Positions 8,435 through 16,634 are shown, counted from the first letter of the stretch. The stretch: 34,918 bases of DNA from Bacteroidales bacterium (GCA_017645925.1 JAGCNN010000079.1:1-34918); one strand, 5' to 3'. The notes: generated by a model from the letters alone, not told the origin. A program made the numbers and translations.

Positions 8435-8763
8435 AGCAGGCACGGATATATTTCAAGGACAAGACGGCTGGTATCCTAACCGAAAGCGATTCGGGATATG
8501 AGTTCAGGTACTACAAGGAATATCTGGAACAGGAAAATGCCAAGCCGATAAGCAAAACTTTTCCTCTTTCGGGCGAAGTATATCACAGCAACATACTTTT
8601 CCCGTTCTTCGACGGACTTATCCCCGAAGGCTGGCTGCTTGATGTCGCCATAAGGAACGCCAACATAAGCATTCTCGACAGGATGTCGTTGCTGCTTGTG
8701 TGCTGCAGGGATTGTATAGGCGCTGTTAGTGTGGAACAAATAAATGATGTAGGCGATGAGTAG
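8431..8763 (+). CDS. hipS: HipS-like protein (stand-alone HipA N-terminal subdomain)
   Basis: The 110-residue protein matches the N-terminal subdomain of HipA kinases: MKQARIYFKDKTAGILTE, then YLEQENAKPISKTFPL, then FPFFDGLIPEGWLLD, and a final segment near CIGAVSV. In ordinary HipA this region is fused to the kinase; here it is a separate gene between the repressor and the kinase, as in HipBST, where HipS is reported to be the antitoxin. It overlaps the upstream gene by 4 bp and the kinase gene by 8 bp (8756-8763), so expression is probably translationally coupled. The domain call is firm; antitoxin function is by analogy only. Confidence 0.82.
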   Translation: MKQARIYFKDKTAGILTESDSGYEFRYYKEYLEQENAKPISKTFPLSGEVYHSNILFPFFDGLIPEGWLLDVAIRNANISILDRMSLLLVCCRDCIGAVSVEQINDVGDE

Positions 8764-9709
8764 ATGTTTGTATTGCTACGGAGAGCTTCACGATGGCGAA
8801 ACTGATTTTCATGCATCGTGTTCAAAAAAGATTTTCGGCGAAAAAAGCGTCCCAGCTTTTGAGTACAGCCGTTCCGATATGGATATGCTTGCAAAGCAGA
8901 TTGTGGCCTCGCAGACAACCATAACTGGAGTACAACCGAAGCTATCGTTGCACCTGCAGAAACACGAAGGCTCGAAGCGACTTACAATTGTAGGAATGCA
9001 AGGAAATTTCATTTTCAAGCCTCAGACAGAACTTTACAGAAAACTTCCAGAAATAGAAGACCTTACAATGCATCTTGCCGAAATTGCAAAGATTGATGTC
9101 GTACCACACTCGCTTATAAGGCTTGCTGATGGCGAACTCGGGTACATTTCGAGGCGAATAGATAGGACTGATGACAACTCGAAAATTGCAATGGAAGATA
9201 TGTGCCAGCTTACCAACCGTACTACCGAGCACAAATACCGCAGTTCGTACGAGCAGATAGCAAAGAAAATTGCCGAATACTCGACAACGCCCAAGCTCGA
9301 CCTTGTCAATTTCTACGACATTGTAATCTTTTCGTGGATAACTGGGAATGCCGATATGCACCTGAAAAACTTTTCGATGTTTTCGCCAGATGACATTGAT
9401 TTTAGGCTAACACCAGCCTACGACCTTGTCAGCACAGCAATAGTAAATCCATCTGATACGGAAGAACTTGCGCTTACACTTAATGGAAAGAAAAGCAGAA
9501 TTGAAGTTAAGGATTTCATTGAAGCTGCGGCACGGAGCAATATTTCAGAGAAAATTATCGAGAGTTTGTTCCGCAAATACCTCTCGTTAGCGCGCAAATG
9601 GGAAATATTTATCGACAGTTCGTTTATTGATGACAGCCAGAAGGTTGAATACATTAGACTGATAGAAAGCAGGTTGCTGAAAATATCGGATGGGTTGATG
9701 TACAAATAA
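8756..9709 (+). CDS. hipT: HipT-like serine/threonine kinase toxin with N-terminal zinc-ribbon-like motif
   Basis: This is a 317-residue HipA-C-type kinase. Residues C4, C7, H19 and C22 (CLYC and HASC) look like a small zinc-binding knuckle. Kinase features follow: the glycine-loop region TGVQPKLSLHL (57-67), FIFKP with K88 as likely ATP lysine, the catalytic stretch GNADMHLKN (197-205) with D200, and AYDLVS with metal-binding D223. Motifs appear intact, so the kinase should be active. HipA and HipT kinases phosphorylate aminoacyl-tRNA synthetases (GltX for HipA, TrpS for HipT), but the target here cannot be read. gltX lies elsewhere in this window; that alone is no evidence of targeting. It is the last gene of the operon, followed by two further operators. 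Confidence 0.85.
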   Translation: MSRCLYCYGELHDGETDFHASCSKKIFGEKSVPAFEYSRSDMDMLAKQIVASQTTITGVQPKLSLHLQKHEGSKRLTIVGMQGNFIFKPQTELYRKLPEIEDLTMHLAEIAKIDVVPHSLIRLADGELGYISRRIDRTDDNSKIAMEDMCQLTNRTTEHKYRSSYEQIAKKIAEYSTTPKLDLVNFYDIVIFSWITGNADMHLKNFSMFSPDDIDFRLTPAYDLVSTAIVNPSDTEELALTLNGKKSRIEVKDFIEAAARSNISEKIIESLFRKYLSLARKWEIFIDSSFIDDSQKVEYIRLIESRLLKISDGLMYK

Positions 9710-9716
9710 TGCCTTT

Positions 9717-9775
9717 TATACCCGATAAGGTATAATTATGCTATGTTTTTATGATTTTATACCCGATAGGGTGTA
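9717..9775 (+). repeat. 59-bp twin-operator direct repeat, downstream copy (operators O4 and O5)
   Basis: O4 is TATACCCGATAAGGTATA (9717-9734), a perfect TATACC-N6-GGTATA site, and O5 is TATACCCGATAGGGTGTA (9758-9775). The block starts 7 bp after the kinase stop and ends 1 bp before the stop of the convergent gene at 9777. No start codon or promoter lies next to it in either direction. Confidence 0.8.
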
Positions 9776-9776
9776 G

Positions 9777-10748
9777 CTATTTTTTTCTAGGGAAGGAATA
9801 CTTGTTGTCTTTAAATATACTCTTTCTTTTGATTGTAATGGATTCTACTTCAGGTTCCGCGATATAATAATTAGTATGATAATTTTCATGACGTTTATCA
9901 GGGAATCTGCCATCATAATAGAAGTATTTTTGAACCTTTTTGTGATTCCATCCGTACCTACCATTTATATTAGATTCAATATCCTTATATTTTATTTGAA
10001 ACTCAAAATTTTTCAAGCCATTAACAAAAGGAAATTCTAGTTCATCTATTTGTGTTCCCAAAAATATATCCCAATCATTATATTTGTAATAAAACAGCTT
10101 TTTATAACATAATTCCGACCGTATATTATTTCTTCTTAGAAAATTTATATATACATTAAAGCCTTCACCGAACTGACTTTCTTTGAATTGTTTATGCTTC
10201 AATTTTACATCATTTATATCAATGTGTTCAAGGTCGTAGTAATCGTAATCCCTATCGGCAATTCCTACAACAATGATATTTCGTTTCTTATTCGGAAAGA
10301 TAAATTTTCTTTTGGCCATTTTTATGTGATTGTCAATTGCAACTTTCAGTTTTTCGTCTATCTCCTTTACTTTAAAGGCATTTACTTTTATAGTGTCATA
10401 CGCTGTCGCAAAATCATATCTAGCTTCCGATAGCAGGAAATTCAGAGTATATGTTTCGTTAGACTTAATTTCAATCTTTATTTTTTTACTAACTAGGCCT
10501 ACTTGTGAAGCGTGAACAATATAAACGCCTTCTTGTAATGGTATTTTATATTTTCCGTCGAAATCAGCAAAAACGTCTGTAATAATTTCTCCGTTTTGAC
10601 TAACTGTAATCTTAGCAAGAGATATTGCATCTTTAGTAAAATTATCAAAAACTGACCCTGTCAAAAGACCAGTTTCTTGCCCCACTACCATACAAGGCTG
10701 AAGCATCGCAATTGCAAAAATGAATAATATATTACGTAGCCCCCTCAT
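9777..10748 (-). CDS. Secreted protein with N-terminal carboxypeptidase-regulatory-like domain
   Basis: The start is taken as the ATG at 10748 (MRGLRNILFIFAIAML...), because the signal peptide begins there; an upstream ATG at 10790 would overlap recN. The protein has 323 residues. A signal peptide ends near VVGQ. Residues about 28-95 form a beta-sandwich resembling CarboxypepD_reg (GLLTGSVFDNFTKDAIS, then FADFDGKYKIPL). The remaining about 225 residues are rich in Lys, Tyr, Asn and Phe and I do not recognise them. It lies 13 bp after the recN stop and is probably co-transcribed with the core operon, but the DNA is visibly more AT-rich than recN, suggesting a later addition. It is likely periplasmic or surface-attached; function unknown. 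Confidence 0.75.
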   Translation of the reverse strand: MRGLRNILFIFAIAMLQPCMVVGQETGLLTGSVFDNFTKDAISLAKITVSQNGEIITDVFADFDGKYKIPLQEGVYIVHASQVGLVSKKIKIEIKSNETYTLNFLLSEARYDFATAYDTIKVNAFKVKEIDEKLKVAIDNHIKMAKRKFIFPNKKRNIIVVGIADRDYDYYDLEHIDINDVKLKHKQFKESQFGEGFNVYINFLRRNNIRSELCYKKLFYYKYNDWDIFLGTQIDELEFPFVNGLKNFEFQIKYKDIESNINGRYGWNHKKVQKYFYYDGRFPDKRHENYHTNYYIAEPEVESITIKRKSIFKDNKYSFPRKK

Positions 10749-10761
10749 ATCAAAACAATTT

Positions 10762-12420
10762 TCAATTCTTTCCCAGCAGCACCTTTGCATTCTCCAATGC
10801 CTCGGGCGTAAGTTTTTCGCCGCTCATCATCGAGGCAATCTCGGTAATGCGCTCATCGGCAGCGAGTTTCTTGATGCTGGAAATTGTGCGCTGGTCGTCG
10901 GTATGCTTGTAAACCTTGAAATGCTCGCTGCCCATAGCTGCAACCTGCGGAAGATGCGTAATGCTCAACACCTGCACATTTTCGGCAATGCGCTGCATAA
11001 TCTTGCCCATACGGGCTGCAATTTCGCCCGAAACTCCAGTGTCAATCTCATCGAAAAGTATGGTAGGAATGTTCATCGAGTTGGCCATAAGCGACTTCAG
11101 TGCAAGCATAAGGCGCGACAACTCACCTCCCGATGCAACCTTCTCGATTGGCTCCACCGCTACCGCCTTGTTGGCACTGAAAAGGAAGGAAATATTGTCG
11201 ATGCCGTTTGCCGAAACCTCCGTGATTTCGTTGCCAATCTCAAACACTCCGTGCGGCATTCCCAAGTCGTGAAGCATAGAGTTTATGTATTCCTGCGTCT
11301 TCTTGAACGAAGCCGAACGTTTCTTGCTCAGATTCTCGGCAGAGGCTTTCACTTCCTTCGCCTTGGCGGAATGTTGCTTCTCAAGGTCGGCAATTTCGAC
11401 CTCAAGGTTGCCGCTGTTGTCAACATAACCCTTGTATTCCTCGTACTTCTGCTTGAGTTCGGCGATGTCGGAAGCACGGTGCTTTGCCAGAAGCCCCATA
11501 AGCAGGTCAATGCGCTCGTTGGTAAGCTGCAGTTGCTGCGGGTTTACTTCCACCTGCGACAACTGTTGAGAAATTGTATCGTTGATGTCCGAAAGTTCTA
11601 TTATAGAGGATTCTAGACGCTGTTCAAGTTCCTGCGCAGGCTTGAAGTTCTTGCTGATTTTTGCAAGGTTGCTGCGCATCTGCTTCAGCAAAACGGAAGC
11701 CGAATATTCGCCACCATCGTATAGGTTGGAAGTTTCGTACAATGCCGATTTTATCTCCTCGGCATTCTCGAGCATCGAGGCACGGGCTTCAAGTTCTTCT
11801 AGTTCGTCGTCGGACGAAAGTTTTGCATTTTCAATCTCCAATGCCTGATACCTATAATAATCTAAGTCCTTCTGTGCCTTTGCAAGCGCATCCTTCTTGC
11901 TTTTCAGTAGTTGTGCAACAGACTGGTACTCTGCATATTTCTGCTTATATTCCTCGAAAAGAGCCAATGTTCCTGCTGCCGAATCGACAATGCGCAGACG
12001 ATATGGCAAAGTTGTGAGCGACAGGTTTTCGTGCTGGGAGTGCAAGTCTAGGAAATTGTCGGTAAGTGTCTTTAACACAGCCAATGTCACAGGCATATCG
12101 TTTACAAAGGCCCTTGACTTTCCTTCGGGCATAATCTCGCGCCTTACAATGGTCTGGTCGGAATAGTCAACCTCGTTTTCGGCAAACAAGTCCTTCTGCC
12201 CGAGGTTTTTAATATCAAAAGTGGCTTCGATTACACATTTCTTGTCCTTAAAGAGAAGCACATCGGTGTCGGCGCGTTTGCCCAGAAGTAGCGAAATAGC
12301 ACCTATTATCATAGATTTTCCAGAACCGGTCTCGCCAGTAATAACGGAAAAACCCGAATTGAAGTCAATGTCGAGTTTTTCAATTAGAATATAATTTCTG
12401 ACAGAAAGGTTCCTAATCAT
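10762..12420 (-). CDS. recN: DNA repair protein RecN
   Basis: This 552-residue SMC-like ATPase acts in double-strand break repair. Residues 1-36 show MIRNLSVRNYILIEKLDIDF and the Walker A motif GETGSGKS (29-36). A long coiled-coil region occupies roughly residues 150-380. The C-terminal half carries the ABC signature VASGGELSRLMLALKSL and Walker B TILFDEIDTGVSG, then SITHLPQVAA. Length and motifs are normal for the family. Its start overlaps the upstream DUF4835 stop by one base (TAATG), consistent with operon expression from the bamD promoter. It acts in the cytoplasm. Confidence 0.97.
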   Translation of the reverse strand: MIRNLSVRNYILIEKLDIDFNSGFSVITGETGSGKSMIIGAISLLLGKRADTDVLLFKDKKCVIEATFDIKNLGQKDLFAENEVDYSDQTIVRREIMPEGKSRAFVNDMPVTLAVLKTLTDNFLDLHSQHENLSLTTLPYRLRIVDSAAGTLALFEEYKQKYAEYQSVAQLLKSKKDALAKAQKDLDYYRYQALEIENAKLSSDDELEELEARASMLENAEEIKSALYETSNLYDGGEYSASVLLKQMRSNLAKISKNFKPAQELEQRLESSIIELSDINDTISQQLSQVEVNPQQLQLTNERIDLLMGLLAKHRASDIAELKQKYEEYKGYVDNSGNLEVEIADLEKQHSAKAKEVKASAENLSKKRSASFKKTQEYINSMLHDLGMPHGVFEIGNEITEVSANGIDNISFLFSANKAVAVEPIEKVASGGELSRLMLALKSLMANSMNIPTILFDEIDTGVSGEIAARMGKIMQRIAENVQVLSITHLPQVAAMGSEHFKVYKHTDDQRTISSIKKLAADERITEIASMMSGEKLTPEALENAKVLLGKN

Positions 12421-13322
12421 TATTCCGAACGGGTTATCTTGTCGTACTTGCTTGAGTTTGCAGCATCTATTTCTTTCATCAGGTTGGCAACGCGCGCCTT
12501 CTCGTCGGAGAAGCCGTCCGAGAATATATTTATGATTTCATCACTCTTTACGGTGCTAACAATCGACATCAGGAACGACCCTGGACGGCGGCGGTGCATA
12601 GAGCGCAGACTTTCAAGAGCCTCCTCAACGGAGGTGCGGGCATCGCTTGGCTTGTCGGCAAGCCTATCCAAACCTTGACGATGATAGGTGTACATAAAGT
12701 CGCGGAAACCAGAATATTGGTCGTTGAGCAGATTTTCGGTAAGCCAGTAGCGGTTCTTTGTACTTTCGTACTGTTTCCAGCCGGGTTCGGGTGCACTCTG
12801 TGCGTTCTGCACAATCTTCTCGGCAAGTTGGTAGTATTGCGTTCCTGCCTGTGAACCAAAACTGTCGTAGTCCAATCCGAGCATTATGTAGCAGTAGTAG
12901 GCTATCACAGATGACAAGTTGCTTGTAAACACGTTGGGATTGAACTCAATAGGTTCCATTTCAACATACTTGAACTGGAACTTGTCGTCCAAGTAGTTGA
13001 AAAGCGGCGACATGTACGAAGTACCATAAACCGGTCGCGACGATGTTACCTGTATCTTGCCGGAATATTCGTCGGAAGCGACTTCCCTTTCAACCGTTAT
13101 TGAAATGTTGCACTCAATACGCTCATTCTTGGAAAAGACATTGTTAGTCCACTTGGTATTGTTTATGAACTCGTACAAGTCCTTGCGCATGCTCTGAAAA
13201 ATCTTCTCGTAGTTGGTTCCCTGAAGCTGGCTATGAGAAATCTGAATCTGACATTCAAACTCCTGCGCCATAGCAGACACAACCATGAGCATTACAACGA
13301 CAATGGAAAGAATCTTTTTCAT
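12420..13322 (-). CDS. DUF4835 family protein, likely type IX secretion component (PorD-type)
   Basis: The 300-residue protein has a signal peptide (MKKILSIVVVMLMVVSAMAQ). The mature start EFECQIQISHSQLQGTNYEK and the later SPLFNYLDDKFQFKYVE and LGLDYDSFGSQAGTQYY are hallmarks of DUF4835, found almost only in Bacteroidota between coaBC and recN. As I recall, some annotation pipelines call this family type IX secretion protein PorD; a mechanistic role is not something I can support from the sequence. It is periplasmic or outer-membrane associated. It overlaps coaBC by 4 bp (ATGA) and recN by 1 bp, so it belongs to the core operon. Confidence 0.88.
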   Translation of the reverse strand: MKKILSIVVVMLMVVSAMAQEFECQIQISHSQLQGTNYEKIFQSMRKDLYEFINNTKWTNNVFSKNERIECNISITVEREVASDEYSGKIQVTSSRPVYGTSYMSPLFNYLDDKFQFKYVEMEPIEFNPNVFTSNLSSVIAYYCYIMLGLDYDSFGSQAGTQYYQLAEKIVQNAQSAPEPGWKQYESTKNRYWLTENLLNDQYSGFRDFMYTYHRQGLDRLADKPSDARTSVEEALESLRSMHRRRPGSFLMSIVSTVKSDEIINIFSDGFSDEKARVANLMKEIDAANSSKYDKITRSE

Positions 13323-14524
13323 AATAAAGGTTTTAAAAGTTTTTCTATTTCATCAACTATATCCTTTGCAACCATAACTTTTGGTTTCAGGTCGAAGTTT
13401 TTCACTTCCTTGCTACGGTTGATGATTGTAATCTTGTTGGTGTCGTGGTTGAATCCTGCGCCCTTGTCGTTCATAGAATTAAGCACAATGAAATCAAAGT
13501 TCTTGCGTTCGAGCTTGCCGATGGCGTTTTCAAGTTCGTTTTCCTTCTCGAGGGCGAAACCGACCAGAACGCGGTCACCTTTTTGCTTTCCAAGAGTTGC
13601 AGCAATATCGTCGGTAGGCTTGAGCGTGATTTCAAGGTTGTTGTCCTTGCGCTTGATTTTTGTGTCCGAAACGTTCTGCGGAGTGAAATCTGCCACAGCT
13701 GCCGAAAGCACGGCGGCGTTGCATTGCGGGAATTCGCTGTTGCAAGCCTCGTACATTTCGCGTGCTGAGTTAACCCTAACCAACTTTATGTTGCAGTTGT
13801 GGACATTCAGCGATGTCGGTCCCGAAACCAGAACAACCTCTGCCCCACGGCTTGCACATTCCTCGGCTATGGCATAACCCATCTTTCCCGACGAATAGTT
13901 GCCGATAAAGCGCACAGCATCAATCTTTTCGTAGGTCGGACCTGCCGTTACCATTACCTTCTTTCCCGTCAGTGACATCTGTCCGTTGAAAAAAACATCA
14001 AGGTTTTCGACAATTTTTTCAGGTGCAGCCAGACGACCTTTGCCGACAAGCCCACTCGCCAGCTCACCATCCTCGGCATCAATGAAATGCACGCCGTACG
14101 ACTTTAGAGTCTCGATGTTTTTCTGCACTGCAGGATGGGCAAACATATCCAAGTCCATTGCCGGAGCAACGAAAACCGGACATTTTGCCGAAAGGTAAGA
14201 TGTGAGCAACAGGTTGTCGGCTATTCCGTTTGCCATCTTTCCGATGGTGTTGGCAGTAGCAGGCGCAATAAGGTAGGCATCTGCCCACATTCCTAGGCTA
14301 ACATGCGAATTCCACTCGCCGTTTTCGGGATTGAAGAAATCGACGTAGATGGGATTCTTCGCCAACGTTGCAAGTGTAAGCGGGGTAATAAACTGCTTTG
14401 CCAACGGAGTCATCACAATCTTGACTTCGGCGCCCTGCGTAACAAGCAGACGGACGATGTTCGCAGCCTTGTATGCCGCGATACTTCCCGTAACACCGAG
14501 CAATATGTGTTTTCCGTTGAGCAT
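13319..14524 (-). CDS. coaBC: Bifunctional phosphopantothenoylcysteine decarboxylase / phosphopantothenate-cysteine ligase
   Basis: This 401-residue cytoplasmic enzyme makes 4'-phosphopantetheine in coenzyme A synthesis. The N-terminal flavoprotein (CoaC) half has LGVTGSIAAYKAANIVR, the conserved His region NSHVSLGMWAD and ATANTIGKMANGIADNLL. Its active-site motif reads PAMDLDMF where the classical form is PAMNxxM; I believe the Asp form is common in Bacteroidota. The C-terminal CoaB half has VMVTAGPTYEKIDAVRFIGN and SSGKMGYAIAEE, then AAVADF and the KxKK-type segment KIKRKDNN. It sits 9 bp after rpoZ and overlaps the next gene by 4 bp. Confidence 0.96.
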   Translation of the reverse strand: MLNGKHILLGVTGSIAAYKAANIVRLLVTQGAEVKIVMTPLAKQFITPLTLATLAKNPIYVDFFNPENGEWNSHVSLGMWADAYLIAPATANTIGKMANGIADNLLLTSYLSAKCPVFVAPAMDLDMFAHPAVQKNIETLKSYGVHFIDAEDGELASGLVGKGRLAAPEKIVENLDVFFNGQMSLTGKKVMVTAGPTYEKIDAVRFIGNYSSGKMGYAIAEECASRGAEVVLVSGPTSLNVHNCNIKLVRVNSAREMYEACNSEFPQCNAAVLSAAVADFTPQNVSDTKIKRKDNNLEITLKPTDDIAATLGKQKGDRVLVGFALEKENELENAIGKLERKNFDFIVLNSMNDKGAGFNHDTNKITIINRSKEVKNFDLKPKVMVAKDIVDEIEKLLKPLL

Positions 14525-14533
14525 TCTACACTA

Positions 14534-14929
14534 TTATTCCTTTGTTTCTGGCTGTTCAGCGACAACAGTTGCAACAGGTTCTGCCTCTTCCTCAGCATCC
14601 ACCTTCTTGACGTTGATTTCCTGATTTGTGTAGTAAACATTGTCTGCCATAAACTCCTCTACAGCAATATTTGTAGGCTTTGGCAACTTTTCATAATATT
14701 TCGAAACCTCAATCTGCTCGCGGTTTTCGTGGATTTCCTCAAGATTGTCGTTAAAGGTTGAAAACTCTTCGAGTTTCTTGTAGAGTTCCTTCCTGATGTC
14801 GGCATTTACCTGGTCAGCCATCTTTGAGCAGATGACAACAGATTCGTAAACATTTCCCGTCTTGTCGGCCATTTCAACCACATCGCGTGTGATGCAGTTT
14901 GTTGGAGCATTAGTCTTTTTGTAATCCAT
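14534..14929 (-). CDS. rpoZ: RNA polymerase omega-type subunit (Bacteroidota RpoZ)
   Basis: The protein has 131 residues. The start MDYKKTNAPTNCITRDVVEM, the segment NVYESVVICSKMADQVN, and NLEEIHENREQIEVSKYYEK followed by LPKPTNIAVEEF fit the Bacteroidota omega subunit, which lies between bamD and coaBC in these genomes. Omega helps assemble and stabilise RNA polymerase. The last about 25 residues are an acidic tail (DAEEEAEPVATVVAEQPETKE region) that appears lineage specific. The start overlaps the end of bamD by 20 bp, which supports co-expression. Confidence 0.88.
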   Translation of the reverse strand: MDYKKTNAPTNCITRDVVEMADKTGNVYESVVICSKMADQVNADIRKELYKKLEEFSTFNDNLEEIHENREQIEVSKYYEKLPKPTNIAVEEFMADNVYYTNQEINVKKVDAEEEAEPVATVVAEQPETKE

Positions 14930-15731
14930 TTTTACTTTCTATATAATTATGTGAGTTTGTAAAATATTTTTCAGCTTCCTTTATTTTTTTTGAATTTGGA
15001 AATTTATCCACAAAAGCATAGTATGCCTGCACGGTATTCTTATGCCTTTCAAGCTTTTTACTTTCAACGCTCTTGGTTGCAAGTTCGTACGATGCCTTTA
15101 GCATTGTGAACATTATATCTTCACGGTAAGAAGTAGCAGGATAATCATACAGCACATTTTTCAATGCAACTATTGCAGCCTTGTAATCACCAATCTTGTA
15201 GAAAAGCATTGCATTGTTGTAGGCTTTTGTTTCGAGCTTTAGATTCAGGTCGGCAATATGTTCGTCAACCTTTTCATTATACTTTGATTCTGGATATTTC
15301 TCCTTGAAGGCTTCCAAATCCCTGAGAGCCAATTCTGTATAAGTCTGTTCGAGTGATACGCTCGGAGAAATGGTATAATAGCAAAACGCAGCCATGTATT
15401 CGGCTTCCTCTGTGCGCTCGGTGTTGGAATACAGACGTGCATACTCCTTGAAAAGATAAGCAGCAAGCGAATATTCCTTCTGCTTGAAATTGCAGTAAGC
15501 ATTGTAGAAGCAAAGCATTTCGTACTTGTCGGTACCCTTGTACACAGCCTTTATGTCCTCGATTAAGCCCAAAGCCTTATAGTAGTCCTCGGCTTCGTAA
15601 TATTCAAAGACCTTGCGGTATTTTAGCTCACTATCGCCACTTTTCATTATCTTGGAATATTCACTACAAGACACTGAAAACAAAGCAATTAAGCCTACTA
15701 CAAAACAATATGCACCTTTCCAATTAAACAT
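14910..15731 (-). CDS. bamD: Outer membrane assembly lipoprotein BamD
   Basis: This 273-residue lipoprotein has a lipobox ending at C22 (ALFSVSC). It is followed by tetratricopeptide-like helical repeats, including YYEAEDYYKALGLIED, CNFKQKEYSLAAYLFKEY and FYKIGDYKAAIVALKN. BamD-family proteins form part of the complex that inserts beta-barrel proteins into the outer membrane. The position ahead of rpoZ and coaBC is the usual Bacteroidota arrangement. A perfect -7 box TATCTTTG ends only 4 nt before the ATG, so the transcript may have almost no leader. Confidence 0.93.
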   Translation of the reverse strand: MFNWKGAYCFVVGLIALFSVSCSEYSKIMKSGDSELKYRKVFEYYEAEDYYKALGLIEDIKAVYKGTDKYEMLCFYNAYCNFKQKEYSLAAYLFKEYARLYSNTERTEEAEYMAAFCYYTISPSVSLEQTYTELALRDLEAFKEKYPESKYNEKVDEHIADLNLKLETKAYNNAMLFYKIGDYKAAIVALKNVLYDYPATSYREDIMFTMLKASYELATKSVESKKLERHKNTVQAYYAFVDKFPNSKKIKEAEKYFTNSHNYIESKNGLQKD

Positions 15732-15735
15732 TTTG

Positions 15736-15743
15736 CAAAGATA
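15736..15743 (-). promoter_or_regulatory. -7 box for the bamD-recN operon, almost touching the start codon
   Basis: TATCTTTG (minus strand 15743-15736) is an exact TAnnTTTG match with CAAA and then ATG directly after. No clear TTTG is found at the -33 distance. If used, transcription would start at or very near the ATG. Confidence 0.5.
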
Positions 15744-15848
15744 TACAAATTAGTTATTCAATACATTTATTTTTTTGACAAAAAATATCAATCCGATAAC
15801 GAAAAATTTGGTGATTTATTGCAATCGGTAAGCAAAAACAAGCAGGCA

Positions 15849-15862
15849 AAAGCCAGAGCTGG
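15849..15862 (-). terminator. Weak hairpin after the FAA-hydrolase gene
   Basis: On the minus strand GCCAGCTCTGGC forms a small stem followed by TTTT, just after the stop at 15866. It is short and may not be a real terminator. Confidence 0.3.
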
Positions 15863-15865
15863 CAA

Positions 15866-16477
15866 CTACTTTATTTTCATATCAATAAGTTTGCAATCGC
15901 CCATATAAGCCTTCAACTTGTCGCCAATTTCAAGTTTGCCTACGCCAAGAGGTGTTCCAGTATAAATAAGGTCTCCGATTTTCAATGTCATAAATTTGGA
16001 CACGTGCTCAATAATGTCATCTATTGAGAAAAGCATATCGGAAGTATTGCCATGCTGCACCTCTGCATCGTTGCGCAAAAGGCGGAAATCAATGCTGTTT
16101 CTGTCGGGAATTTCATCCAGCGGCACAAACTCCGAAAGCACAGCCGAACCATCAAACGACTTGCATATTTCCCAAGGCAGACCGCGTTTGCGGCAATCGT
16201 TCTGCAAATCCCTAGCTGTAAGGTCAAGTCCAAGAGCCACAGCATCATAGTAACGATATGCAAATTTTTTCTGTATGTGTTTGCCCAGACGGCTAATGCG
16301 ATACACCACTTCCAGTTCGTATTGCAGGTCGTTGGTCCAGTCGGGTATAAAGAAAACCTTATTGCCCTTCAGCAACGAGGAATCGGGTTTCATAAAGAAC
16401 ACGGGCGCTTCGGGATAAGGAAGATTAAGTTCCGCAATGTGCGCCTTATAGTTCATTCCTATGCAGATAATTTTCAT
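15866..16477 (-). CDS. Fumarylacetoacetate hydrolase (FAH) family protein
   Basis: The start is placed at the ATG at 16477 (MKIICIGMNYKAHIAELN), giving 203 residues. The longer frame back to 16528 runs through the predicted -33 and -7 boxes, so it is probably not translated. Family features are PVFFMKPDSSLLKGN, LEVVYRISRLGKHI, DAVALGLDLTARDLQ, the GLPWEICKSFDGSA segment and LIYTGTPLGVGKLEIGD. FAH-family enzymes use a metal to hydrolyse or decarboxylate beta-diketo acids or keto-acids; the substrate cannot be told from the sequence. It is a single-gene unit between bamD and a repeat-rich gap. Confidence 0.9.
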   Translation of the reverse strand: MKIICIGMNYKAHIAELNLPYPEAPVFFMKPDSSLLKGNKVFFIPDWTNDLQYELEVVYRISRLGKHIQKKFAYRYYDAVALGLDLTARDLQNDCRKRGLPWEICKSFDGSAVLSEFVPLDEIPDRNSIDFRLLRNDAEVQHGNTSDMLFSIDDIIEHVSKFMTLKIGDLIYTGTPLGVGKLEIGDKLKAYMGDCKLIDMKIK

Positions 16478-16496
16478 CGTCGGTAAAATTTCGGTG

Positions 16497-16528
16497 CAAA
16501 TATCGGATTTTTTTTCTTCCTTTGGCAA
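16497..16528 (-). promoter_or_regulatory. Candidate promoter for the FAA-hydrolase gene
   Basis: On the minus strand TTG (16528-16526) is followed after 21 bp by GATATTTG (16504-16497), one mismatch from TAnnTTTG. It implies a transcript starting near 16490, which supports the ATG at 16477 over the one at 16528. Confidence 0.45.
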
Positions 16529-16562
16529 CGAAATCGCATTTTCAAATGCCTCTATCTAGTAC

Positions 16563-16582
16563 AGACGCAAAATCTTGCGTCT
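16563..16582. repeat. Short REP-like palindrome (AGACGCAA ... TTGCGTCT)
   Basis: Arms AGACGCAA (16563-16570) and TTGCGTCT (16575-16582) flank a 4-base loop. The same arms form the palindrome at 16892-16911. Confidence 0.7.
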
Positions 16583-16634
16583 CAAATTAATCCCTCATAA
16601 ACAATTCATAGCTCTGCAAATCCAATTTCAAAAA

